Source: Devosia subaequoris
Lineage (GTDB): Bacteria; Pseudomonadota; Alphaproteobacteria; Rhizobiales; Devosiaceae
Assembly: GCF_014197055.1 (NCBI RefSeq)
Contig: NZ_JACIEW010000001.1
Coordinates: forward strand, 496,001 to 560,000
Direction: 5' to 3'
Length of the DNA: 64,000 nt
In this document: piece by piece, positions 57,419-64,000 of the stretch
Position numbering within the stretch: position 1 is the stretch's first letter
Layout of the letters: every line of letters starts with the position of its first letter
Made by a program: the position numbers and the translations under genes
Notes under the pieces: generated by a model
Databases searched by the model: none
Told to the model about the DNA's origin: nothing
The model's input: only the letters and a program-made list of their open reading frames with translations

Positions 57419-58479
57419 GTCGTCACTCCGGTCAGCGTCAACTCCTCCGCGAAATGGCAGCGGACCTGCCGCCCACCGGCCACCGCGCGCAGCGCGGGTT
57501 CGTCGGTGCCGCACACCGGCTGGGCATAGGGGCAACGCGGGTGAAATGTGCATCCCTTGGGCGGATTGGCAGCATTGGCAATCTCACCCTTGAGCGGCAC
57601 ACGCTTGCGGGTGCGATTGCCGCGCGGATCGGGCTGCGGAACTGCTGCCATCAGCGCTTCGGTATAAGGGTGCAACGGCTTGGCGAATAGCTGGTCGGTC
57701 GGGGCAGTCTCCATCAACCGCCCCAGATACATCACGCCCACCCGATCCGAGATATGCTCCACCATGCCCAGATCGTGGGTGATGAACAGGTAAGTCAGGC
57801 CAAACTTTTCCTGCAGGTCCTGCATCAGATTGATGTTTTGCGCCGCCACCGAAACGTCCAGCGCCGAAACCGCCTCGTCAGCAGCGATAAAGCTCGGGTT
57901 AAGCGCCAATGCCCGGGCAATACCGATGCGCTGGCGCTGCCCTCCGGAAAAGGCGTGCGGATAGCGGTTGATATATTCAGGACGCAGCCCGACCACCTGC
58001 AACAATTCGGCCACCCGGTCGCGGATTTCGCCCTGGCTGCCCACACCGTGGATCAACATGGGCTCGCCCACCAATTGCAGGAGCGTCATACGCGGGTTGA
58101 GCGAGGAATAGGGATCTTGAAAGATCATCTGCATCTCGCGCCGCATAGTGCGCATCTGCCGGTCCGTCAGGTCCGAGAGATCAATGACTTCCCCATTGCC
58201 TCCCCGAAACAGGATCTGCCCATCGGTGAGGTCATAGGCCCGTAGCATCAGGCGCGCCACGGTCGACTTGCCCGAGCCTGATTCCCCGACCAGGCCGAAA
58301 GTCTCTCCCTTGCGGATATCGAGCGAGACATCGTCGATGGCTTTGATGTGCCCCACGGTCTTTTTCATCCAGCCGGCCTGGATGGGGAAGTATTTCTTCA
58401 GCCGGCGCACCGAGATCAGCACATCTTCGGGCATTTCGCCGGCCTGCGGCGTCGAGTGGGACATGGCAGCTTCAGGCAT
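57415..58479 (-). CDS. Opp-type ABC transporter ATPase (OppF-like)
   Basis: The 354-residue ATPase from ATG 58479 (AGGAG 8 bp upstream) has Walker [26 protein letters not shown], signature FSGGQRQRIGIARAL, AADEAVSALDVSV and the C-terminal oligopeptide-type Cys cluster HPRCPYAQPVC. It pairs with the OppD-like protein to drive import. In homologous transporters the cysteines bind an iron-sulfur cluster. The canonical D-E of Walker B is present as ADEAVS, where most have ADEPVS. It overlaps oppD by 8 bp. Confidence 0.94.
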   Translation of the reverse strand: MPEAAMSHSTPQAGEMPEDVLISVRRLKKYFPIQAGWMKKTVGHIKAIDDVSLDIRKGETFGLVGESGSGKSTVARLMLRAYDLTDGQILFRGGNGEVIDLSDLTDRQMRTMRREMQMIFQDPYSSLNPRMTLLQLVGEPMLIHGVGSQGEIRDRVAELLQVVGLRPEYINRYPHAFSGGQRQRIGIARALALNPSFIAADEAVSALDVSVAAQNINLMQDLQEKFGLTYLFITHDLGMVEHISDRVGVMYLGRLMETAPTDQLFAKPLHPYTEALMAAVPQPDPRGNRTRKRVPLKGEIANAANPPKGCTFHPRCPYAQPVCGTDEPALRAVAGGRQVRCHFAEELTLTGVTT

Positions 58480-59506
58480 GAACGGGCTCCTGAGCAAACT
58501 GGTCTGCGATGTGGCAGCGCGACATCTGGCTACCGAAGCGTTTTTCCGGAGGTTCCTGCACGTCACACAACCCGGCCAGCGCATGGCTGCAACGGGGGTT
58601 GAAGGCACAGCCAGGCGGCACGCTGAATGGATCCGGTACCATGCCCGGGATGGTCGGCAAGCGACGTCCCTGATCGACCCCCAGCCGCGGGATCGAGCGC
58701 AGCAGGGCCTGGGTATAGGGGTGCTTCGGGGCATAGAAGATATCGTCGACCGTCGCGGTTTCGACAATACGCCCCAGATACATCACCGACACCCGGTCGG
58801 CGATGTCGGCCACCACCCCGAAATTGTGGGTGATGAAGATGATCGCCATGCCCAGCTCGGACTGCAGCTGCTTGAGCAGTTCCAGGATTTGCGCTTCCGT
58901 CGTCACATCGAGCGCCGTGGTGGGCTCATCGGCGATCAGAAGCGCCGGATCGCAGGAAATAGCCAGAGCGATCATGGCGCGCTGGCGCATGCCGCCCGAA
59001 AGCTGGTGCGGATAGGCATCGACCAATTGCTCGGGCCGCGGCATCTGCACCTTGGCCAACAGGTCAATGGCCCGCGCCCGCGCGGCGGACCGGCTCATCC
59101 CCATGTGGAGTTGCACCGTACGCATGATCTGACTGCCGATCGTGTGAACCGGCGACAGCGCCGTCATCGGCTCCTGGAAGATCATGCCAATATGCTTGCC
59201 GCGCACCTGCCGGATCGCGCGGCTGTTGCGGCCATAAGAGGAAAGCTCGAAATGCTCCCCGGAGCGCAATTGCATCTGCACCCGTCCGCCGGCATCGACC
59301 GCCCTTTTGGGCAGCAACCGCATAATGGAACGCGCGGTGATCGACTTGCCCGACCCCGATTCCCCGACGATCCCAAGCACTTCGCCCTTGTTGACATGAT
59401 AGGAAACGCCGTCCACCGCCTTCACCAACCCTTCGCGCAAGGGGAAGTGGACCTGGACATTGTCGACATCGAGCAGCCGCTCTGGGGGCATGTTGGTTTT
59501 GGTCAT
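58472..59506 (-). CDS. Opp-type ABC transporter ATPase (OppD-like)
   Basis: The 344-residue product ([20 protein letters not shown]) has Walker [28 protein letters not shown], signature [26 protein letters not shown] and the C-terminal Cys cluster [13 protein letters not shown]. It forms the ATPase pair with the OppF-like protein on the cytoplasmic face. It starts 4 bp after the upstream permease stop. The nearest substrate class, given the mannosidase, is oligosaccharides or glycosides. Confidence 0.94.
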   Translation of the reverse strand: MTKTNMPPERLLDVDNVQVHFPLREGLVKAVDGVSYHVNKGEVLGIVGESGSGKSITARSIMRLLPKRAVDAGGRVQMQLRSGEHFELSSYGRNSRAIRQVRGKHIGMIFQEPMTALSPVHTIGSQIMRTVQLHMGMSRSAARARAIDLLAKVQMPRPEQLVDAYPHQLSGGMRQRAMIALAISCDPALLIADEPTTALDVTTEAQILELLKQLQSELGMAIIFITHNFGVVADIADRVSVMYLGRIVETATVDDIFYAPKHPYTQALLRSIPRLGVDQGRRLPTIPGMVPDPFSVPPGCAFNPRCSHALAGLCDVQEPPEKRFGSQMSRCHIADQFAQEPVHA

Positions 59507-59510
59507 GGTC

Positions 59511-60644
59511 TTATTGCCCATAGGGGTCGGCTGCATCGCGCAGGCCATCGCCGAGGAAATTGAAGGCCAGGACAGTGAGAACCACCGCCGCGCCCGGCGA
59601 AAGCAACCAGGGGGCCAGCGAGATTGAACGCAGGTTCTGGGCATCCTGCAGCAGCACGCCCCAGCTTACCACCGGCGGCCGCAGGCCCAGACCGAGGAAG
59701 CTCAGCGCGGTTTCGCCCAGGATCATTTCTGGAACGGCCAGGGTCAGCGCCGCAATGATATAGGAGGTCATCGAGGGCAGCATGTGCTTGGTGATGATGC
59801 GGTATTCGGTTGCCCCGGCCAGCCGGGCCGCCATCACATAGTCCTCATTGCGAATGGCCAGGAACTGCCCGCGCACCACGCGCGCCAAATGCGTCCAGCC
59901 GATCAAAGCCAGGATCAGCGTTATCAGCACATAGACCACGATAGGATCCCACGCGATGGGCAGCGCCGCCGCCAGCCCCATCCATAGCGGGATCGTGGGC
60001 ACCGACCGGATCAGTTCCATCAGGCGTTGGATGGAGTTGTCGATCCAGCCACCAAAATAGCCCGAGATCGAACCCAGCGTCAGGCCGAGCACAAAGGCGA
60101 AGATCACCCCGATCAATCCGGCCGACAGCGTCACCCGGCCGCCATGCATCAGCCGCGAGAACACATCGCGCCCCAGATCGTCGGTCCCGAGCAGGTTGAT
60201 CTGCTGCCGCCTGTCATCGACGCCGAACAGGTGAATATTGGACTGAAACAGGCCAAAGAAATTGTAGTCGTCGCCTTGATGGAACAGCCGGATTGGCAGC
60301 ACGGTTTCCGGGTCCGTCTCGTAGATGACCCGCGCCGTTTCGGCGTCCCGCTCGCGCGACAGGCCATAGACGAAGGGGCCGACGAACTTGCCTTCATGGA
60401 ACAGGTGTATGCCCGTAGGCGGCGCCAGCGTCCTTAAGCGCTGCACCTCGAATGGCGCATAGGGCGCCACCATGTCCGCGAACAAGGCGCACAGTGCAAG
60501 AATGACTAGGAACCACAGCGACACCACAGCCAGGGCGTGTTTGGAAAAGCGGCGCCAGATGAGTTGCGCCGGCGTGGCAGTATAGAGATCTTCCTTGCGG
60601 TCCTTGGCAGGCGCAGCGGTCGAGTTGATGGTCTGATCGGTCAT
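59511..60644 (-). CDS. Opp-type ABC transporter permease (OppC-like)
   Basis: The 377-residue permease begins MTDQTINSTAAPAKDRKEDL, with a long cytoplasmic N terminus and a first helix near residue 40 (LAVVSLWFLVILALCALFAD). It carries GTDDLGRDVFSRLMHGGRVT, the classic OppC/DppC phrase, and the EAA loop AARLAGATEYRIITKHMLP. Its large loop between helix 1 and the core, about 100 residues, is longer than in OppC and would face the periplasm. It lies 10 bp after the other permease. Confidence 0.93.
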   Translation of the reverse strand: MTDQTINSTAAPAKDRKEDLYTATPAQLIWRRFSKHALAVVSLWFLVILALCALFADMVAPYAPFEVQRLRTLAPPTGIHLFHEGKFVGPFVYGLSRERDAETARVIYETDPETVLPIRLFHQGDDYNFFGLFQSNIHLFGVDDRRQQINLLGTDDLGRDVFSRLMHGGRVTLSAGLIGVIFAFVLGLTLGSISGYFGGWIDNSIQRLMELIRSVPTIPLWMGLAAALPIAWDPIVVYVLITLILALIGWTHLARVVRGQFLAIRNEDYVMAARLAGATEYRIITKHMLPSMTSYIIAALTLAVPEMILGETALSFLGLGLRPPVVSWGVLLQDAQNLRSISLAPWLLSPGAAVVLTVLAFNFLGDGLRDAADPYGQ

Positions 60645-60654
60645 GGCCAATCCC

Positions 60655-61641
60655 TCACGCGTTGCGGATGCGCGGGTCGAACCACGCAAGCAGGATGTCG
60701 GAGATCAGCGTGCCCACGACGGTGAAGACGCTGAGGATAAGAATGAAGCTGCCCGCCAGATACATGTCCTGCATCTTGAGCGCCTGGAGCAACAACGGCC
60801 CGGTAGTAGGCAGGTTGAGAACAACCGCCGTGATCACGTCACCGGAAAACAGCGCCGGCAAGGCCCAGCCAACGGTCGAAATGAACGGATTGAGCGCCAC
60901 GCGAACCGGATAGGTCCAGACCACGCGGGCTTCGCTCAAACCCTGTGCATATGCCGTTTCAACATAGGGTTTACCCAGCTCGTCCAGCATGTTGGCGCGC
61001 ATCACGCGGATCAGTCCCGCTGCGCCGCCCGTCGCGAGCACGACAAGTGGAATCCAGAGGTGGCTCAGGAGATTTCCGAGCTTGGCGAAGCTCCAGGGGG
61101 CATTCTGATATTCGGGCGAGAACAGCCCGCCCACATCCATGTTGAGATAGGCGAAGGCCAACCACATCAGGATCAGGGCCAGCAGGAAGTCCGGAATGCC
61201 TTTGCCCAGAAAGCCGAACACCGTGAACAGGTGATCCAGAAACGAATATTGCCGCGACGCCGAATAGACGCCGACAGGGATGGCAATTGCCCAGGTCAGC
61301 ACCAGACTCGCCGAGGATATCGCCAGGGTCAGCATCAGCCTGTCCCAGATCAGGGTCGAAACCGGTGCATTCCACTCCAGTGAATAGCCGAAATCGCCGC
61401 GCAGCACGATATCGCTGATCCAGCGCCAATATTGCACGATCATCGGGTCGTTGAGCCCGAACTGGTCGCGCATCATCTCTTCCTGCAGCGGCGAGATGTA
61501 CTCTCCGGCATGGCGCAATTGCGCGGCATAGGCGGTGACATAGTCGCCGGGCGGAAGCTGAATGATCACGAACGAAATGAACGAGATGAAGATCAGCGTC
61601 GGAATCGCCAGAAGGGCGCGGTTGCCGATAAATGCGAGCAT
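60655..61641 (-). CDS. Opp-type ABC transporter permease (OppB-like)
   Basis: The 328-residue permease starts MLAFIGNRALLAIPTLIFIS and has six membrane segments, the binding-protein-dependent pattern WISDIVLRGDFGYSLEW near the middle and the EAA loop VETAYAQGLSEARVVWTYPV. It should pair with the OppC-like permease to form the pore. The 89-bp gap to the solute-binding protein gene is the largest in the operon. Confidence 0.94.
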   Translation of the reverse strand: MLAFIGNRALLAIPTLIFISFISFVIIQLPPGDYVTAYAAQLRHAGEYISPLQEEMMRDQFGLNDPMIVQYWRWISDIVLRGDFGYSLEWNAPVSTLIWDRLMLTLAISSASLVLTWAIAIPVGVYSASRQYSFLDHLFTVFGFLGKGIPDFLLALILMWLAFAYLNMDVGGLFSPEYQNAPWSFAKLGNLLSHLWIPLVVLATGGAAGLIRVMRANMLDELGKPYVETAYAQGLSEARVVWTYPVRVALNPFISTVGWALPALFSGDVITAVVLNLPTTGPLLLQALKMQDMYLAGSFILILSVFTVVGTLISDILLAWFDPRIRNA

Positions 61642-61730
61642 GGTGTGGGGTCTCCAGGCCGGGCGTCATCCTCACATGACGCCACAGCAAGCCGGGACGG
61701 GCGAACCCGTCCCGGACAGGGTCTTTTGCT

Positions 61731-63632
61731 TTAGTCCTGTTCGAGCCAGAACTGCTGGGTGCGCGCCAGGCCCACACCGCGGAAGATGTCGTCCTGCACA
61801 AGGTTTGCCTGCACATTGTGCATCTTGTCCGAGACGATATTGACCACGGTACCGGCACCATAGACACCGATTACCCAGCCCTGATTGACGAAGATTTCCG
61901 CCATCTGGGAGACATAGTCATCGGCGACTTCCACCGATGCCGACTGCGACGCCTGATCCCAGAGATCATAGATCTGCTGCAGTTCAGCGCTCGGCTCCAT
62001 GCCTTCGGCGCCATCGGTATTGTACCACTTGAAGCTCTGGTTGGCGTAGCCGTCCGAGCCCATGATGCGGCGCGGATCGGCCGGCACATAGGTCAGGCGA
62101 TCGAACGGAATCCAGTGCATCTGGAAGTCGTTATTGGCGCGATTGTTGTCCCACTGGGTCCGGTCGATCACGCGGGGCAGGAATTCGATGCCGACATCGG
62201 CAAAGTTTTCAGCCAGAAGTTCAAGCGTTTTGGCGTGAGCGGCGTCATTGGCCTCTACCACCAGGCTGAACCGCTGCCCATCGGGCCGCAAGCGGAAGCC
62301 GGCACCATCGCGTTCGCTCAGCCCCGCTTCATCAAGCAGTTCGTTAGCCAGATCGGGGTCGTATTCGGTCCAGTGGTTCGACAGCTCCTCGCTGTAATAG
62401 GGGGACCCCATCACCGGCGCGGTCTGCAGTTCCTTTGCCAAACCCGATTGCGTCAGCTCATTGATCAGTTCCCGATCCACGGCAATCGACATGGCATGGC
62501 GTACTGCCTCGGTCTCGAACAGCCCACGCAGAACCTCGTCCGTGGTGTTCATATTGGGCACCAGCGACCACACATTGGAGTCCAGGCCGGGCACGATGTG
62601 ATAGCCGCCGCGCTCCTCGTTCTCCTTGTAGAAGGTGTAGTTATCCAGGCCCATATAGCGCGCCTGCATGTCGATCTGGCCCTGCGCCACCATCAGGTTG
62701 AGCGTTTCGGGATCCTGGAACAGCCGGTGCTCGATGCGATCGATATAGGGGAGCTGGTTACCCTCCTGATCCACGGCATAGTAGTACGGGTTGCGCACCA
62801 TGGTGACGGTTTCAGCCGGCGCGGGGGTCTCGATTTTCCAGGCGGTGATGACCGGCAGCTCCGGATTGTTCCACCAGCCGGTCAGGGCGCCCTTGGAGCC
62901 CCAGAGGTCAGTCCAGGCCGCGACATTGTACTTCTCGGCTGCTGCCGCGAGCTCTTCTTCGCTGGCATATTTATCGTTGTACTGGCTCAGATAGTGCTTG
63001 GGAAACAGGAAGCTGGGCCGGTCAAGGCTGGGTTCGCCGGTGGAATCCTTGGCCAGGATCTGCAGAAAATACACATAAGGCTGGGCGAATTTGATGGTGA
63101 AGGTCCGCTCGTCCTGAACCTCAAGCTCAAGCGGCACGCCGCCCGGGGCAAAGGTGGGGTCAATCGTCGGCACCAGTGCAGGATTGAGGAAAACGTCGTT
63201 ATACCAGAACTCGACATCCTCGGTTGTGACCGGCATGCCATCGGACCACTTCAGGCCCTCGAGAAGTGTGAATGTGAATTCGGTCGAATCCTCGTTGACC
63301 GAATAGCTCTCGATATAGCCTGGGGTCAGCACTGCCGTGCCGTTCTCATCCGCGGTCCATTTGAGCACACGCTCTTCCATGAGCTTGGTAGGACCCCAGC
63401 GGTCGCCCGGACCGCTATAGGCGCGGCGCCAGGTGCCGCCATACTCGCCCACGCTGAGGGCTTCCACCACAGTGGGGTTTTCCGGGAGCCGTTCGTCAAC
63501 CGGTGGCAACTCGCCCGACTCGACCATCTCCGCCAGCATCGGCGCCTCCTGGAAGGCCCAGGGCGAGCCGGCCATCGCCGTTGACGACAGAGCCGCTAGG
63601 GCAATCGCCGCAACCCAATTCTTGGTATTCAT
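61731..63632 (-). CDS. Family-5 ABC solute-binding protein of oligosaccharide type
   Basis: The 633-residue periplasmic protein has a signal peptide (MNTKNWVAAIALAALSSTAM, cleavage near AMAG). Then comes the opening EAPMLAEMVESGELPPVDER, seen in the large Opp-type binding proteins that in some bacteria bind oligosaccharides instead of peptides. Further landmarks are TFTLLEGLKWSDGMPVTTED, NPYYYAVDQEGNQLPYID and EYDPDLANELLDEAGLSERD. The start ATG 63632 has AGGAG 7 bp upstream. It heads the transport operon, and the mannosidase suggests mannosides as cargo. That is inference. Confidence 0.93.
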   Translation of the reverse strand: MNTKNWVAAIALAALSSTAMAGSPWAFQEAPMLAEMVESGELPPVDERLPENPTVVEALSVGEYGGTWRRAYSGPGDRWGPTKLMEERVLKWTADENGTAVLTPGYIESYSVNEDSTEFTFTLLEGLKWSDGMPVTTEDVEFWYNDVFLNPALVPTIDPTFAPGGVPLELEVQDERTFTIKFAQPYVYFLQILAKDSTGEPSLDRPSFLFPKHYLSQYNDKYASEEELAAAAEKYNVAAWTDLWGSKGALTGWWNNPELPVITAWKIETPAPAETVTMVRNPYYYAVDQEGNQLPYIDRIEHRLFQDPETLNLMVAQGQIDMQARYMGLDNYTFYKENEERGGYHIVPGLDSNVWSLVPNMNTTDEVLRGLFETEAVRHAMSIAVDRELINELTQSGLAKELQTAPVMGSPYYSEELSNHWTEYDPDLANELLDEAGLSERDGAGFRLRPDGQRFSLVVEANDAAHAKTLELLAENFADVGIEFLPRVIDRTQWDNNRANNDFQMHWIPFDRLTYVPADPRRIMGSDGYANQSFKWYNTDGAEGMEPSAELQQIYDLWDQASQSASVEVADDYVSQMAEIFVNQGWVIGVYGAGTVVNIVSDKMHNVQANLVQDDIFRGVGLARTQQFWLEQD

Positions 63633-63730
63633 AGGCTTCTCCTCAAATCATCGCGCCGGGCCATCTGAGATGGCATCCGCAGCGCGGTTCTCATTTGTGG
63701 AGGGCGACACAGCAATGAAAATATTTTCAT
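63629..63730 (-). CDS. Possible 33-codon leader ORF before the solute-binding protein
   Basis: An ATG at 63730 has AGGAG exactly 8 bp upstream and opens a frame of 33 residues (MKIFSLLCRPPQMRTALRMP, then an Arg-rich end). Its stop codon overlaps the start of the solute-binding protein by 4 bp, the same ATGA coupling seen inside the operon. The product resembles nothing I know. It could be a leader peptide or a chance frame; its start codon lies within the 18-bp palindrome. Confidence 0.3.
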   Translation of the reverse strand: MKIFSLLCRPPQMRTALRMPSQMARRDDLRRSL

Positions 63731-63731
63731 T
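63714..63731. promoter_or_regulatory. Perfect 18-bp palindrome, probable operator 1
   Basis: AATGAAAATATTTTCATT is a perfect inverted repeat about 85 bp before the solute-binding protein start. Together with the second site it gives a consensus ATGAAA-N4-TTTCAT, the sort of site bound by dimeric sugar-responsive repressors such as the RpiR or LacI families. The regulator is not in the window. Confidence 0.6.
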
Positions 63732-63845
63732 ACGCATTCTCCTCCCTCTCCTGCCCCCGCTTCAAGTGCCCGCGTTATTTCTCGCTTATTCGGCATATCA
63801 AGCTGTAGCGAAGTGCATATTCGCTTCCGTCGGCCCCAAGTGCAA

Positions 63846-63863
63846 TATGAAACAATTTTCATA
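63846..63863. promoter_or_regulatory. Near-perfect 18-bp palindrome, probable operator 2
   Basis: TATGAAACAATTTTCATA repeats the pattern of operator 1 with identical half-sites ATGAAA and TTTCAT and one central mismatch. The centres of the two sites are 132 bp apart, which would allow DNA looping or separate control of a divergent gene to the right. Confidence 0.6.
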
Positions 63864-64000
63864 ACAGCGAGTGAGCGATCGTGCGCCACCCAACACTCGA
63901 AGCTTCCATACAAGAAACTCAAGCGGATCAACACGATAGGGACTGAGGTCGGCGACCGGGCAGCTGGAATGCGCTGCGGAAAAAATTCCCCAAACGGTTA

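Larger units (their letters stand above)
63633..64000. other. Upstream region of the transport operon
   Basis: This 368-bp region, partly A/T-rich, holds the two palindromes and the leader ORF. The promoter for the operon should lie between or around the sites, since the first site is inside the likely transcript. From 63870 to the window end I see no recognisable gene; a divergent regulator gene may begin beyond it. Confidence 0.5.

Noticed and set aside
61818-63584. A 588-codon open frame on the plus strand opposite the solute-binding protein
   Set aside because: It is a mirror of a well-supported gene; the translation has no family features.
63648-63737. A 29-codon frame from ATG 63737 as an alternative leader peptide
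   Set aside because: The start is only about 3-4 bp from the AGGAG core and the stop is not coupled to the next gene; the 33-codon frame from 63730 is better placed.
49445-64000. A second copy of the tRNA-Gln 3' end as a right attachment site
   Set aside because: I looked for a repeat of the T-arm and acceptor end on both strands by eye and saw none; it may lie beyond the window or be lost.

Overview
The window looks like chromosomal DNA of a high-GC alphaproteobacterium of the Hyphomicrobiales, most likely Devosiaceae (Devosia or a close relative). This rests on conserved core gene order (lptF-lptG-surA-pdxA-rsmA; gmk-yicC-mltG-fabF-acpP-fabG-fabD; rpsF-rpsR-rplI; dnaB-alr; radA-cvpA-purF) and on protein style. 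It is inference, because no 16S rRNA or other decisive marker is present.

Layout. Positions 1-9.7 kb hold assorted genes: a cut-off molybdopterin oxidoreductase, an orphan membrane protein, a DEAD-box helicase, ndk, a secreted protein, an ABC-F ATPase, two tandem DUF4344 metallopeptidase-like genes, and an overlapping holC/YitT pair. Positions 9.9-15 kb hold LPS export permeases, a SurA-like chaperone, pdxA and rsmA. On the minus strand, 15-21.4 kb carries gmk, a frameshifted yicC, mltG and the fatty-acid cluster fabF-acpP-fabG-fabD. Positions 21.7-32 kb on the plus strand carry ribosomal proteins, dnaB, alr, radA, cvpA, purF, an SDR and a GNAT enzyme. Positions 32-41.7 kb on the minus strand carry a CorC-like transporter, der, a TPR membrane protein, guaA, tspO, rsmB, a MAPEG protein and guaB. 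Two paralogous MFS exporters, an orphan solute-binding protein, rlmE and an Ppx/GppA phosphatase follow.

The accessory part starts at tRNA-Gln(CTG) (48835-48908). Right behind the tRNA lies the 5' piece of a tyrosine-type integrase gene. It is broken off where it meets a degenerate IS3-family orfA. This is the scar of an island integrated at the tRNA. Beyond it a nine-gene operon of about 14 kb runs on the minus strand (63632 to 49485): a large oligosaccharide/peptide-type solute-binding protein, two permeases, two ATPases, a two-domain protein joining a Vps62/NPP1-like region to a HAD hydrolase, an 817-residue protein with a lyase-like toroid layout, a GH38 alpha-mannosidase, and a PHP-domain metallohydrolase. 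Many junctions overlap by 4 bp. A perfect 18-bp palindrome and a near-perfect second copy lie upstream, with a possible 33-codon leader ORF. I read this as an uptake and breakdown system for a modified mannose-containing glycan or glycoside. It is the best candidate here for something undescribed.

A second theme is a family of four intergenic hairpins placed directly after the stop codons of ndk, fabG, guaA and rlmE. Their stems differ in sequence but keep pairing. Two of them use a pair that is G-U only in the RNA of the gene strand, which suggests selection at the RNA level. All calls come from reading the sequence and its translations; no database search was possible.
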